This document shows, one piece after another, positions 33,542 through 44,389 of a stretch of 64,000 nt of DNA (positions are counted from its first letter, which is position 1; the number at the start of each line of letters is the position of its first letter). Source of the stretch: Allobosea sp. CRIB-10 (GTDB taxonomy: Bacteria > Pseudomonadota > Alphaproteobacteria > Rhizobiales > Beijerinckiaceae); NCBI RefSeq assembly GCF_900112185.1, contig NZ_FOKP01000015.1, positions 62,001 through 126,000 of the forward strand, written 5' to 3'. The notes under the pieces were generated by a model. The model saw nothing but the letters and a program-made list of their open reading frames with translations, made no database searches and was not told where the DNA came from. The translations under genes and the position numbers were made by a program.

Positions 33542-34678
33542 TTACGGGTTGATCTTCGGCAGCGTCGCCGTGATCACCTGCTTGCCGTCCTTGACCTCGG
33601 CGAGGAAGCTCTCGCGGTCCAGGTCGCCGTTCTTCTCGATCGTGGTCTCGATCAGGATGCCCGGTTCGTCCGAGGTCTTGATGGTGGCGCCGCGCAGCGT
33701 GTCGGCGACGCCCTTCTTGTCGAACTTCTTCTGTTTCTCGGTCGCCCACTTCACCATATAGACGGCCATGTAGCCCTTCAGGCCGTTATGGTCGGAGGCG
33801 TAGTTGTACTTCGCCTGGAACTTCTTGCCGAACTCCTGGAAGGCCGGGATCGGCGCGTCGATCGAAAGGCCGACATGGCCCTTGACGCCGTTGGCGGCAT
33901 CGCCCGCGAGCTCGATCACCTTGGCGCCGAGCAGGGTGGTCTCGCCGACCATCGGCTTGGCGATGCCTTGCTGCTTGGCGGCGCGCAGGAAGCGGGCGCT
34001 CTCCTCCTCGTTCAGATAGACGAAGATCGCGTCGGCATTGGAGTTCTTGACCTTGATCGCGTCGGCGGCGAAGTCGGCCTGGCCCTGCTCGGTCGAGACG
34101 TCGACCGCGAGCTTGATGCCGGCTTTCTCCAGCTCCGGGATGATCGCGTCGCGGCCGCCCTTGCCGAAGTCGTTGTTGACCCAGACGACGGCGACCGAGC
34201 CGGCCTTGACCGTGTCCTTCAGATATTTGGCGATCTTCGGCATCGCCGCGCTCTGGCTGAGCGAGGTCCGGAACAGGTACTGGTTGCCCTGCTTGGTCAG
34301 GCCGGCCGCCTCGCCGCCGACGAGCTGCGCAATCTCGGCGCGCTGGGCGATCTGCATGGAGGCGCCGATCGGGCCGGAGAAGACCGGGCCGAGCACGGCA
34401 TAGGTGCCCTCGTCGATGGCGCGCTGCACCGCGGCGCGGGTGTTGCCCGGATTGGTCTGGGTGTCGTAGTGGACGATCTCGATCTGCTTGCCGAGGATGC
34501 CGCCCTTGGCGTTGATGTCGGCGACGGCGAGGTCGATGCCGTTCTTCCAGTTGGTGCCGGCGGTCGCGCCCGCACCCGAGAGCTCGACGACGTCGACCAG
34601 CTTGACCTTGTCCTGCGCCAGGGCGGGCAGGCTGACGGCCATGCCGAGCGCGGCAGCGATGATCCAGTGCTTCTTCAT
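33542..34678 (-). CDS. ABC transporter substrate-binding protein (quinate/shikimate unit)
   Basis: A 378-residue exported binding protein of the LIV type. The signal peptide is KKHWIIAAALGMAVSLPALA. VKLVDVVELSGAGATAGTNW opens the fold, LAVADINAKGGILGKQIEIV and GNTRAAVQRAIDEGTYAVLG are family blocks, and VAVVWVNNDFGKGGRD lies in the hinge region. GGAGG lies eight bases before the ATG. Context, between a quinate/shikimate dehydrogenase and a matching importer with quiC, predicts quinate, shikimate or 3-dehydroshikimate as ligand. This is inferred. Confidence 0.88.
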   Translation of the reverse strand: MKKHWIIAAALGMAVSLPALAQDKVKLVDVVELSGAGATAGTNWKNGIDLAVADINAKGGILGKQIEIVHYDTQTNPGNTRAAVQRAIDEGTYAVLGPVFSGPIGASMQIAQRAEIAQLVGGEAAGLTKQGNQYLFRTSLSQSAAMPKIAKYLKDTVKAGSVAVVWVNNDFGKGGRDAIIPELEKAGIKLAVDVSTEQGQADFAADAIKVKNSNADAIFVYLNEEESARFLRAAKQQGIAKPMVGETTLLGAKVIELAGDAANGVKGHVGLSIDAPIPAFQEFGKKFQAKYNYASDHNGLKGYMAVYMVKWATEKQKKFDKKGVADTLRGATIKTSDEPGILIETTIEKNGDLDRESFLAEVKDGKQVITATLPKINP

Positions 34679-34744
34679 GTTCGTCTCCTCCACTTGTCCT
34701 TTAAGTTTCTTTATCCCCGCCCGGTGCTGTCCGGGTCGTCTTGC

Positions 34745-35629
34745 TCACGTGGCGCGGCCGGTTCCCTCGCGCGCCGCGATCACGGCGTCGAAACTCGCGC
34801 CGATCACCGTCTCTGACGCCTCCAGCCCGGTGAACAGCCGGAAGGCGTCGACCGCTTGATGGATGGCGAGCTCGCGCCCGGTCATCACCGTCGCGCCGGC
34901 TGCCTGCGCCGTCTTCAGGAACGGTGTCCAGAGTGGGTTGTAGACCGCGTCCGCCACCCATTGCGAGGCGTGGATCGCCCGCGCTTCGATCGGCATGTCG
35001 CGGTTGGGCAGCATGCCGATCGGCGTGCCATTGACGATGCCGGCGGCGCCTTCGGCTGCAGCTTCCGCGCTGTCGAAGATCGCGATCTGCGCCCGCCCGC
35101 CGATGGCGGCGGCAAGCGCTTCAACCTTGCCGCGATCGGTGTCGTAGAGTCCGAGCCGGCTGACGCCGCTGCCGGCGAGCGCAAAGGCGATCGCCTTGCC
35201 GACGCCACCGGCGCCGATGATCGCGACCGGCTTGTCGCGATCCTGCCGGCCGAGCCGGCGATAGGCGGTGGCGAAGCCGGAGGCGTCTGTGTTGTGGCCG
35301 ACCAGTCTGCCGTCGTCGACGACGACGGTGTTGACCGCGCCCATCGCCGCAGCCTGCTCCGACAGACCGTCGAGCAAAGGCACGACCGCTTCCTTATAGG
35401 GGAAGGTGACGTTGATGCCGGAGAAACCCAGCCGGCGTACGCCGTCGAGCATGGCGGCGAGATCGTCGCGCCCGGCGCCGGCGACCTCGATCAGATGGTA
35501 GTGGGCTTCGATGCCGGCTGCCCGCGCCGCCGCTTCCTGTGCCGCAGGCGTCGCCGAATGGGCGATCGGCGAGCCGATCAGCCCGAGCAGAACCCGCTTG
35601 CTCTTCCTGGCGGTGACGATGGCCGACAT
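34745..35629 (-). CDS. Quinate/shikimate dehydrogenase, catabolic NAD type
   Basis: A 294-residue AroE-family protein. Catalytic Lys79 is in INVTFPYKEAV and Asp115 in GHNTDASGFA. The cofactor loop is GAGGVG at 139-144. Biosynthetic AroE has two serines in its substrate motif, but here it is HSATP (Ser25, Thr27). The strand after the glycine loop ends LYDTDRGK, with Asp rather than the Asn-Arg-Thr pattern that binds NADP. Both changes match quinate/shikimate dehydrogenases that oxidise with NAD. It heads the importer-quiC unit, next to a LysR gene and a palindromic operator. Confidence 0.85.
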   Translation of the reverse strand: MSAIVTARKSKRVLLGLIGSPIAHSATPAAQEAAARAAGIEAHYHLIEVAGAGRDDLAAMLDGVRRLGFSGINVTFPYKEAVVPLLDGLSEQAAAMGAVNTVVVDDGRLVGHNTDASGFATAYRRLGRQDRDKPVAIIGAGGVGKAIAFALAGSGVSRLGLYDTDRGKVEALAAAIGGRAQIAIFDSAEAAAEGAAGIVNGTPIGMLPNRDMPIEARAIHASQWVADAVYNPLWTPFLKTAQAAGATVMTGRELAIHQAVDAFRLFTGLEASETVIGASFDAVIAAREGTGRAT

Positions 35630-35701
35630 TCCGGTCCCTTCGGGCGCCCGTCTTGGCAGGCTTCCTCAATCGCTCCGACATAAACCGATTTGAACTGCTA
35701 A

Positions 35702-35722
35702 CGCGATAACCAATTTATCGCG
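35702..35722. promoter_or_regulatory. Candidate LysR operator upstream of the quinate/shikimate unit
   Basis: CGCGATAA (35702-35709) and TTATCGCG (35715-35722) form a perfect inverted repeat with five bases between, which also gives the T-N11-A layout of LysR sites. It is 73 bases upstream of the dehydrogenase start, in an AT-rich gap after the LysR gene's stop, where the promoter of the seven-gene unit should lie. Confidence 0.5.
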
Positions 35723-35745
35723 AATACCTAACCTGATGTTATCTT

Positions 35746-36660
35746 TCAGGGCGAACGTACCAGCCTTGGTCCGACCACAGCGTTCATTTCCTCGCGCAGC
35801 AGCTTCACGAAGGTCTCGGCATAGAGCGAGAGCGCCTTGTCGTTCTTCATCGCGACATAGGTCTGGAAATGGGTCGGTTCCTCGATCGGGATCGTGGCGA
35901 TGCCCTGCATCGAGCCGTGGGCGACGGTGAACTGGTCGATGATGGCGATGCCGAGCCCGGCCCGGACCAGCGAGCAGACCGTGGTGCCGAAGCGGGCCTT
36001 GATCGCCATCTCGTAGCGCAGGTTCTGGCGCTGGAAGATCTCGCTCATGATCCGGCCATAGGGGTCGTTCGGATCGATGCCGATCAGCGGATGCTGGACG
36101 ATCTCGCGGGCCGAGATGCTGCTGTAGCCAGCGAGCGGATGGCCTTGCGGGACGATGCAGAGCAGCTCGCCCATGGCCAATGGCATGAAATCCAACCCGG
36201 GATGATCGAGCTTGTAGCTCATCGCCACGATCTCGCCCTTGCCGAGCAGGAGATAGTCGAGCGCCTCCTCGATCTTCAGGATGTTGATGTCGATGCGCAG
36301 GTCGGGATGCTTGCGCCGGAGGCGCTCGATCGCGCGCGGCACCATGACATGGCAGATGCTCGGCACCGAGCCGAGCTTGAACTCGACATCGCCGCCGCGC
36401 TCGATCCGGGCCAGCATCGAGTGGAGGTCGTCGACCTTGCGGTAGACGCCGTTGATCTGCTCGAAGATGTCCTTGGCCTCCGGCGTCGGCACGTAGCGGC
36501 CGTGCCGGCGCTCGAACAGCTTGAGCTTGAGCGTGCGCTCGGTGTGCTTCATCAGCCGGCTGATGCCTGGCGCCGAGACGTTGAGCAGCTTCGCCGCACC
36601 GGCGATCGTGCCGGTGATCATGATCGCCCGGATCACCTCGATCTGGCGCAGCGTGAGCAT
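35746..36660 (-). CDS. LysR family regulator, likely controlling quinate/shikimate genes
   Basis: A 304-residue LysR protein. Its helix-turn-helix is MLTLRQIEVIRAIMITGTIA followed by LLNVSAPGISRLMKHTERTL, a recognition helix type with SAPGISRLMKH that differs from the common QPALSQ form. The effector domain includes VEFKLGSVPSICHVMVPRAI and PLIGIDPNDPYGRIM. It lies directly upstream of the dehydrogenase on the same strand, with a palindromic site between. The effector may be a pathway intermediate such as shikimate or protocatechuate, by analogy with other catabolic LysR proteins. Confidence 0.85.
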   Translation of the reverse strand: MLTLRQIEVIRAIMITGTIAGAAKLLNVSAPGISRLMKHTERTLKLKLFERRHGRYVPTPEAKDIFEQINGVYRKVDDLHSMLARIERGGDVEFKLGSVPSICHVMVPRAIERLRRKHPDLRIDINILKIEEALDYLLLGKGEIVAMSYKLDHPGLDFMPLAMGELLCIVPQGHPLAGYSSISAREIVQHPLIGIDPNDPYGRIMSEIFQRQNLRYEMAIKARFGTTVCSLVRAGLGIAIIDQFTVAHGSMQGIATIPIEEPTHFQTYVAMKNDKALSLYAETFVKLLREEMNAVVGPRLVRSP

Positions 36661-36811
36661 GGATGGCGGTTCCTCGCCGGCTTCCTGGCGGTAGCGGAGG
36701 CGAGCGGCGCGGGCCTGTCAAGACGATACACATTGTCCGTTGGGGCTGATTGACTTCGGCGCTTTTACCCGTCACTTGACCGTAGGTCGTCGATGGCTCC
36801 GGGGGATCGAT

Positions 36812-37267
36812 ATGGCGGACCAGGCTCACCCGGCGGCGCCGCATCATCTGCCGTCGTTCATAACCGCTCCGGGCGGCACGGATGTCCTGATGGTCGTCGC
36901 GGCGATCATTCTGCTCGCTGCCGTGCTCGGTGTCGGCCTGCTCTTTCTGCGCCTCCACACCTTGCCGGAGCGCATGGCGCACAAATCGCACAAGCTGCAG
37001 TTCGAGATTGTCGCCGTGCTCGGTTTGCTCGCCTTGTTCACGCATGTGCATATGTTCTGGGTGATCGGCCTGCTGCTCGCTCTGATCGACGTCCCCGACT
37101 TCACGGGCTTGTTCGGCCGCATGGCCGGCTCGCTCGAGAAGATTGCCGGCATCGCGCCCGGCCGAGGCGGCGATGCGGCGTCCGACGTGGAGCATGGCAT
37201 CGCCCCGCCTGAGAGTGAGCCGCCGTCTGCGCCAGTCGTGGCTGCTGCCCCGGCCGGCCGGCACTGA
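36812..37267 (+). CDS. Small two-helix inner-membrane protein (DUF3302/YiaW-like)
   Basis: A 151-residue protein with two membrane segments, about residues 22-45 (VLMVVAAIILLAAVLGVGLL) and 65-90 (FEIVAVLGLLALFTHVHMFW). They are joined by a short loop with HTLPERMAHKSHKLQ. The end is a Pro/Ala-rich tail. This pattern resembles YiaW/YibI (DUF3302), which in enterobacteria is encoded next to an HlyD-like protein, as here. The function is unknown. I start it at MADQAHP, five bases after GGGGGA. An upstream start would add 24 residues with no membrane segment. Confidence 0.65.
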   Translation: MADQAHPAAPHHLPSFITAPGGTDVLMVVAAIILLAAVLGVGLLFLRLHTLPERMAHKSHKLQFEIVAVLGLLALFTHVHMFWVIGLLLALIDVPDFTGLFGRMAGSLEKIAGIAPGRGGDAASDVEHGIAPPESEPPSAPVVAAAPAGRH

Positions 37268-37277
37268 GGAGGGGGCG

Positions 37278-38510
37278 ATGCTCGAACTGCTCGTCTGCGC
37301 GCTCTTCACTATCGTCCCCGATTACCTCTATCGCCGCTATGGCCAGGGCAAACGGCTGGGCAAGGAGATCACGCTCTATTCGGTCTGGTTCGAATTGCGC
37401 TGGGGCATCGTCACCTGCGTGATGCTGACGGTCGGGCTGATCACGGTGATCTTCTACAACCACCCCTCGACGACATCAGCGACAGTGTTCTTCCGCAGCG
37501 TCCCCATCATCTCCGAGACGAACGGCCGGGTCGCGCAGGTTCACGTCGGCACGAGTGAGAAGGTGGAACAGGGCGCGCCGATCTTCACGCTCGACAGCAC
37601 CAGCCAGCGAGCGGCGGTCGAAACGGCGCGACGCAAGCTCGCGGAGGTCGAGGCCGAACTGGTGGTCGCAAAGGCCGATATCCTGACCTTCGACGGCAAG
37701 ATCCAGGAAGCCAGGAGCTCGCTGCAGCAGGCCTTGGACGAACTGCAGACGAAGCGCGAACTGAGGCGGCGCAACGACGACATCGTCGCAACCCGTGAGA
37801 TCGAGAAACTCGAGAACCTCACTGCCGGGCGCGAGGCAGCGCTTGCGGCGACGATGGCATCGCAGGTGGCTGCCCAGACGAAGATCTCGACCCTGCTTCC
37901 GGCCGAGCGCGCCAGCGCCGAGGCCGCGCTGGCGCAGGCCGAGGTCGAGCTGAGCAAGACCGTGGTGCGGGCCGGCTTCAACGGGCACATCGAGCAGTTC
38001 ACGCTGCGGCCCGGCGACATCGTCAACCCGTTCATGCGCCCGGCTGGCGTGATCATCCCGGAAGAGGCTGGCCGTGGCCGGCTTCAGGCCGGTTTCGGGC
38101 AGATCGAGGCGCAGGTGATGAAGGTCGGCATGGTCGCCGAAGTCACCTGCATCTCGAAGCCCTGGACGGTGATCCCGATGGTGGTGACCGGTGTGCAGGA
38201 CTTCATCGCTGCCGGTCAGGTCCGCAGCGGCGACCAGCTGATCGACGCTCAGCAGGTGGTGCGGCCGGGAACGATCCTGACCTATATGGAGCCGCTCTAT
38301 CCGGGCGGGCTCGACGGCGTGACGCCTGGGTCGAGCTGCATCGCCAACGCCTACAGCAACAATCACGACATCATCGCCGACAAGAACACCGGTACACTAC
38401 GCCGGATCGCCCTGCACGCGGTGGACGCCGTGGGGCTGGTGCACGCAATTCTGCTGCGCATCCAGGCGCTGGTGCTGCCGATCAAGACGCTGGTCTTCAG
38501 CGGGCACTGA
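37278..38510 (+). CDS. HlyD family membrane-fusion protein (YibH-like)
   Basis: A 410-residue periplasmic adaptor. One membrane anchor lies near residues 42-60 (VTCVMLTVGLITVIFY). The first lipoyl half is VGTSEKVEQGAPIFTLDSTS, then a coiled coil from about 105 to 235, and the second half is LSKTVVRAGFNGHIEQFTLR. GGAGG precedes the start. It follows the small membrane protein by ten bases. No exporter pump or outer-membrane channel gene is adjacent, so it either serves a distant pump or works only with its small partner as YibH is thought to. Confidence 0.82.
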   Translation: MLELLVCALFTIVPDYLYRRYGQGKRLGKEITLYSVWFELRWGIVTCVMLTVGLITVIFYNHPSTTSATVFFRSVPIISETNGRVAQVHVGTSEKVEQGAPIFTLDSTSQRAAVETARRKLAEVEAELVVAKADILTFDGKIQEARSSLQQALDELQTKRELRRRNDDIVATREIEKLENLTAGREAALAATMASQVAAQTKISTLLPAERASAEAALAQAEVELSKTVVRAGFNGHIEQFTLRPGDIVNPFMRPAGVIIPEEAGRGRLQAGFGQIEAQVMKVGMVAEVTCISKPWTVIPMVVTGVQDFIAAGQVRSGDQLIDAQQVVRPGTILTYMEPLYPGGLDGVTPGSSCIANAYSNNHDIIADKNTGTLRRIALHAVDAVGLVHAILLRIQALVLPIKTLVFSGH

Positions 38511-38543
38511 GCTCGGCGGACGGGGCTCCTGGTCCTGGGCAGG

Positions 38544-38819
38544 TCAGCGGCGTCGCTCCGGCCGACGAGATATGGCCTGCCGGGGCGGTGTCTGCTGGCT
38601 GGCCGTCGTCCCCGATCGAAATGCTTCGATATTGGCCGAGCCATCGCGTATTGCCGCACCCATGCCGCCGTCATGCATCATCTTGTAGTTCTCGAGCTGG
38701 GCGTCATGGATGCAGCCATCCATCCGGTTGCAGGCGGCAGCGGGGCCGGCCGACAGGCTTGCGGACAAGGCGATGATGGCCAAGGCGGCGAATGCGCCGG
38801 CGGTGACCCGTGGGATCAT
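38544..38819 (-). CDS. Small exported protein of unknown function
   Basis: A 91-residue product. A signal peptide of about 29 residues ends GPAAAC, so the mature chain is about 60 residues. It contains CNRMDGCIHDAQLENYKMMH, with two cysteines six apart, and then a basic, Arg-rich tail. GGAG lies seven bases before the ATG. I do not recognise a family. It follows the aspartate decarboxylase gene on the same strand after 32 bases and could be in its operon. Confidence 0.6.
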   Translation of the reverse strand: MIPRVTAGAFAALAIIALSASLSAGPAAACNRMDGCIHDAQLENYKMMHDGGMGAAIRDGSANIEAFRSGTTASQQTPPRQAISRRPERRR

Positions 38820-38851
38820 CGGCGTTCTCCACGGTCGTCTGGCGTTGCGAT

Positions 38852-42150
<3,299 letters not shown>

Positions 42151-42204
42151 AAGCGCTTCCCACGCAGCGAAGTCTGCGGAAACCAACTCGTCTGCTTGCT
42201 GTTA

Positions 42205-42245
42205 TTGACTTAAATTATAATCTCTTTGATTGTACCGATGTATAC
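42205..42245. promoter_or_regulatory. AT-rich promoter-like region upstream of aspT
   Basis: The 212-base gap between aspT and the GntR gene holds no gene. Its centre is AT-rich, unlike the rest of the window. TATAAT occurs on the plus strand at 42216-42221, and the same bases read TATAAT on the minus strand at 42219-42214. TTGACT lies at 42205 and the self-complementary GTATAC at 42240. The minus-strand hexamer is 64 bases from the aspT start and is a plausible -10 element, though no good -35 is seen. Confidence 0.35.
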
Positions 42246-42362
42246 TAAGCAACCGAAGCGGGTATTGTCCAGCATGGTCGTCTGCTGAACGTCGCCGTGC
42301 TGCAGCGTCAGGCGCAGCCGGTGGCTGTCAGCAGAGTACTATAGGTTCAGAGCACCTTAATT

Positions 42363-43049
42363 TTAGAGCACGTCGCGCACGCGTACCAGCGTCGAGTCCA
42401 TGTGCTTGCCGATCACGGCCGCCAGCGCTTCGCCGTCGCGCTTCAGTAGCGCCTCGATCATCTCTTCGTGCTCGGCCACAGCGCCGGCCCATTTATCCGG
42501 GCCTTCGTTGCCGATGAAGCGCAGGCGCTTGATCCTCGCCTGCAAGGTGCCGTGCATCTCGACCAGCACGCCGTTGCCTGAGGCGGCGACGATGGCGCTG
42601 TGGATCGCCTGGTTGAGCTTGAAGTATTCGAGGCGGGTCCGGGAGCGGTAGAGCTCCATCATCTCGTCGTGCAGCGCCTTGATCGCGGCAATGGTCGCAT
42701 CGCTCGCCTGCGCGCAGGTCATCCGGCCGCCGAGCTGCTCCAGCGTCTTCAGCACTTCGAGTATTTGCAGGAGGTCGTGCGCCGAGAACTTGCGCACGAT
42801 CGCGCCCTTGGCCGGCTGGATCTCGACCAGCCCCTCGCTCGCCAGCGTCTTGATCGCCTCGCGTAGGGGGGTGCGGGAGACGCCTAGCTGCGCACCGACG
42901 GCCCCTTCATTGATGCGCTGCCCGGGGGCGAGTCGTCCTTCGATGATCATGTCGCGCAGCCGCTCCAGCACCTCTTCGTGCAAGGTGCGGCGCGTGATGC
43001 GCGGATAGAGCTCCTGCGCCTCGCTGGACATGCCGGCCTCGTTCGTCAT
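42363..43049 (-). CDS. GntR family regulator (FadR/FCD subfamily)
   Basis: A 228-residue regulator. The N-terminal winged helix is LHEEVLERLRDMIIEGRLAP followed by LGVSRTPLREAIKTLASEGL, a textbook GntR recognition helix. The C-terminal all-helical FCD domain carries metal/ligand His residues in NQAIHSAIV and VAEHEEMIEALLKRD. I start it at MTNEAG with AGGAG seven bases before. It is divergent from the PdxA-like/TTT operon, with a palindromic site between, so it should repress that operon and respond to its organic-acid substrate. It could also act on aspT. Confidence 0.88.
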   Translation of the reverse strand: MTNEAGMSSEAQELYPRITRRTLHEEVLERLRDMIIEGRLAPGQRINEGAVGAQLGVSRTPLREAIKTLASEGLVEIQPAKGAIVRKFSAHDLLQILEVLKTLEQLGGRMTCAQASDATIAAIKALHDEMMELYRSRTRLEYFKLNQAIHSAIVAASGNGVLVEMHGTLQARIKRLRFIGNEGPDKWAGAVAEHEEMIEALLKRDGEALAAVIGKHMDSTLVRVRDVL

Positions 43050-43201
43050 CGCGGCTCTCCTTTGTCTTCTGTACGGCATGGCGCTTTCGCGCTGTCAACG
43101 CGACCGGCCCCGCTCCGACAGTGACCTCCCGACCGGAAGCGACCTCCGCTGTGGACAGGCGAGGTCGCAGCCTGACTCGCGGCAGAGTAGTGCCATTTGG
43201 T

Positions 43202-43219
43202 TATGCTGCATACAGCATA
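43202..43219. promoter_or_regulatory. Candidate GntR operator upstream of the PdxA-like/TTT operon
   Basis: TATGCTG (43202-43208) and CAGCATA (43213-43219) form a perfect inverted repeat around cata. It lies in the 243-base gap between the divergent GntR and PdxA-like genes, 73 bases before the latter's start. FCD-type GntR proteins bind short AT-rich palindromes of this size. A small hairpin, GCCGGC with GCCGGC (43262-43278), lies just before the ribosome site of the PdxA-like gene. Confidence 0.45.
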
Positions 43220-43292
43220 CTTGCTTTCGTCATCCGCACCATGATAGGCCGAAGGCAAGCAGCCGGCTTGAAGCCGGCCTCGGGAGGACGAG

Positions 43293-44321
43293 ATGGACAC
43301 GAACGTTTCCTTGCCGGTGATCGCGGTCGCGATGGGCGACCCCTCCGGCATCAGCCCTGAACTCACCGCTCGTATCCTGGCCGAACCCGATCTGAGCAAG
43401 GCTGCCCGCTATATCGTCTTCGGCGATTATCGTCTGTTCCAGCTTGGCGCCGACGATGCCGGCCTCACTCCCGATCTCCACGTCATTATGGAGAGCGATG
43501 CGATTCCGGCCGACGCCGGTAAGCCGGTCTTCGTCGACCTGAAGAACCACGATCCGGCCGATCTCCAGCGCGGCAAGGCGACTCTCGCCGGCGGTAAGGC
43601 CGCGACCGACAATTTCCGCCGCGCGCTGCGCCTTGCGGCCTCCGGCCAGGCCGATGCGGTGTTCTTCACGCCTTTCAACAAGGCGGCGATGCGCTTCGCC
43701 TATCCCGGCTATGACGACGAGATTCGTTTCGTGCGCGACGCGATCGATTTCGAGGGGCCGGCCAGCGAATTCAACGTGCTGGAGAAGCTCTGGAACGCCC
43801 GCGTCACCTCGCACATCCCGCTTTCCGAGGTGGCGCAGAACATCACCCAGGAGCGCATCCTGCGCGCCCTCGACCTTGCCGATAAGAACCTGCGCGCCGC
43901 CGGCTTCAACCCGCCGCGCATCGCCGTCGCCGGTATCAATCCCCATGCCGGCGATGGCGGCAATTTCGGCCGCGACGAGATCGAGACGATCGAGCCGGCG
44001 GTGAAGGCGGCGAAGGCCAAGGGCTATGTGGTGGAGGGGCCGTTCCCGTCCGACACGGTGTTCCTGCGCGCCAAGAACGGCGATTTCGACGCGGTGCTGA
44101 CGATGTATCACGACCAGGGCCAGATCGCGATGAAGCTGATGGGCTTCGATCGCGGCGTCACCCTGATCGGCGGCTTCCCGTTCCCGATCTGCACCCCGGC
44201 TCATGGCACGGCCTATGAGATCGCCGGCAAGGGCATCGCCAATCTTGGCGCGACCCGTGCGGCGCTGTCGCTCGCAATCAAGATGGCGGGCGAGGGCAGG
44301 GCGGCACGCAAGGCCGCCTGA
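43293..44321 (+). CDS. PdxA-family dehydrogenase with altered substrate site
   Basis: A 342-residue metal- and NAD-dependent decarboxylating dehydrogenase fold. The three metal histidines of PdxA are kept at His174 (VTSHIPLSEV), His218 (GINPHAGDGG) and His273 (MYHDQG), as is Lys281. The substrate residues of true PdxA are not. Its GHTE block reads GYDDE at 139-143, the Asn near 283 is Thr290, and no Arg is found where PdxA has Arg292 (FPFPICTP). It therefore probably does not use 4-phosphohydroxythreonine. TphB, which acts on a ring diol, shows that the family has such branches. It leads the TTT/DapA-like operon, with GGGAGG before the start. Confidence 0.82.
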   Translation: MDTNVSLPVIAVAMGDPSGISPELTARILAEPDLSKAARYIVFGDYRLFQLGADDAGLTPDLHVIMESDAIPADAGKPVFVDLKNHDPADLQRGKATLAGGKAATDNFRRALRLAASGQADAVFFTPFNKAAMRFAYPGYDDEIRFVRDAIDFEGPASEFNVLEKLWNARVTSHIPLSEVAQNITQERILRALDLADKNLRAAGFNPPRIAVAGINPHAGDGGNFGRDEIETIEPAVKAAKAKGYVVEGPFPSDTVFLRAKNGDFDAVLTMYHDQGQIAMKLMGFDRGVTLIGGFPFPICTPAHGTAYEIAGKGIANLGATRAALSLAIKMAGEGRAARKAA

Positions 44322-44389
44322 CAGAAAATCCCGGCGCAGCGGCCGCAAAGAGCCGCGCCAGTTCCAACGATCATCCAGGGAGAAACAGC

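Noticed and set aside
34745..35629. Biosynthetic shikimate dehydrogenase aroE
   Set aside because: The Thr in the substrate motif, the NAD-type strand and the importer-quiC context all favour a catabolic enzyme.
43293..44321. Vitamin B6 biosynthesis pdxA
   Set aside because: Substrate-binding residues are replaced and the context is catabolic, with no ksgA, surA or pdxJ neighbour.
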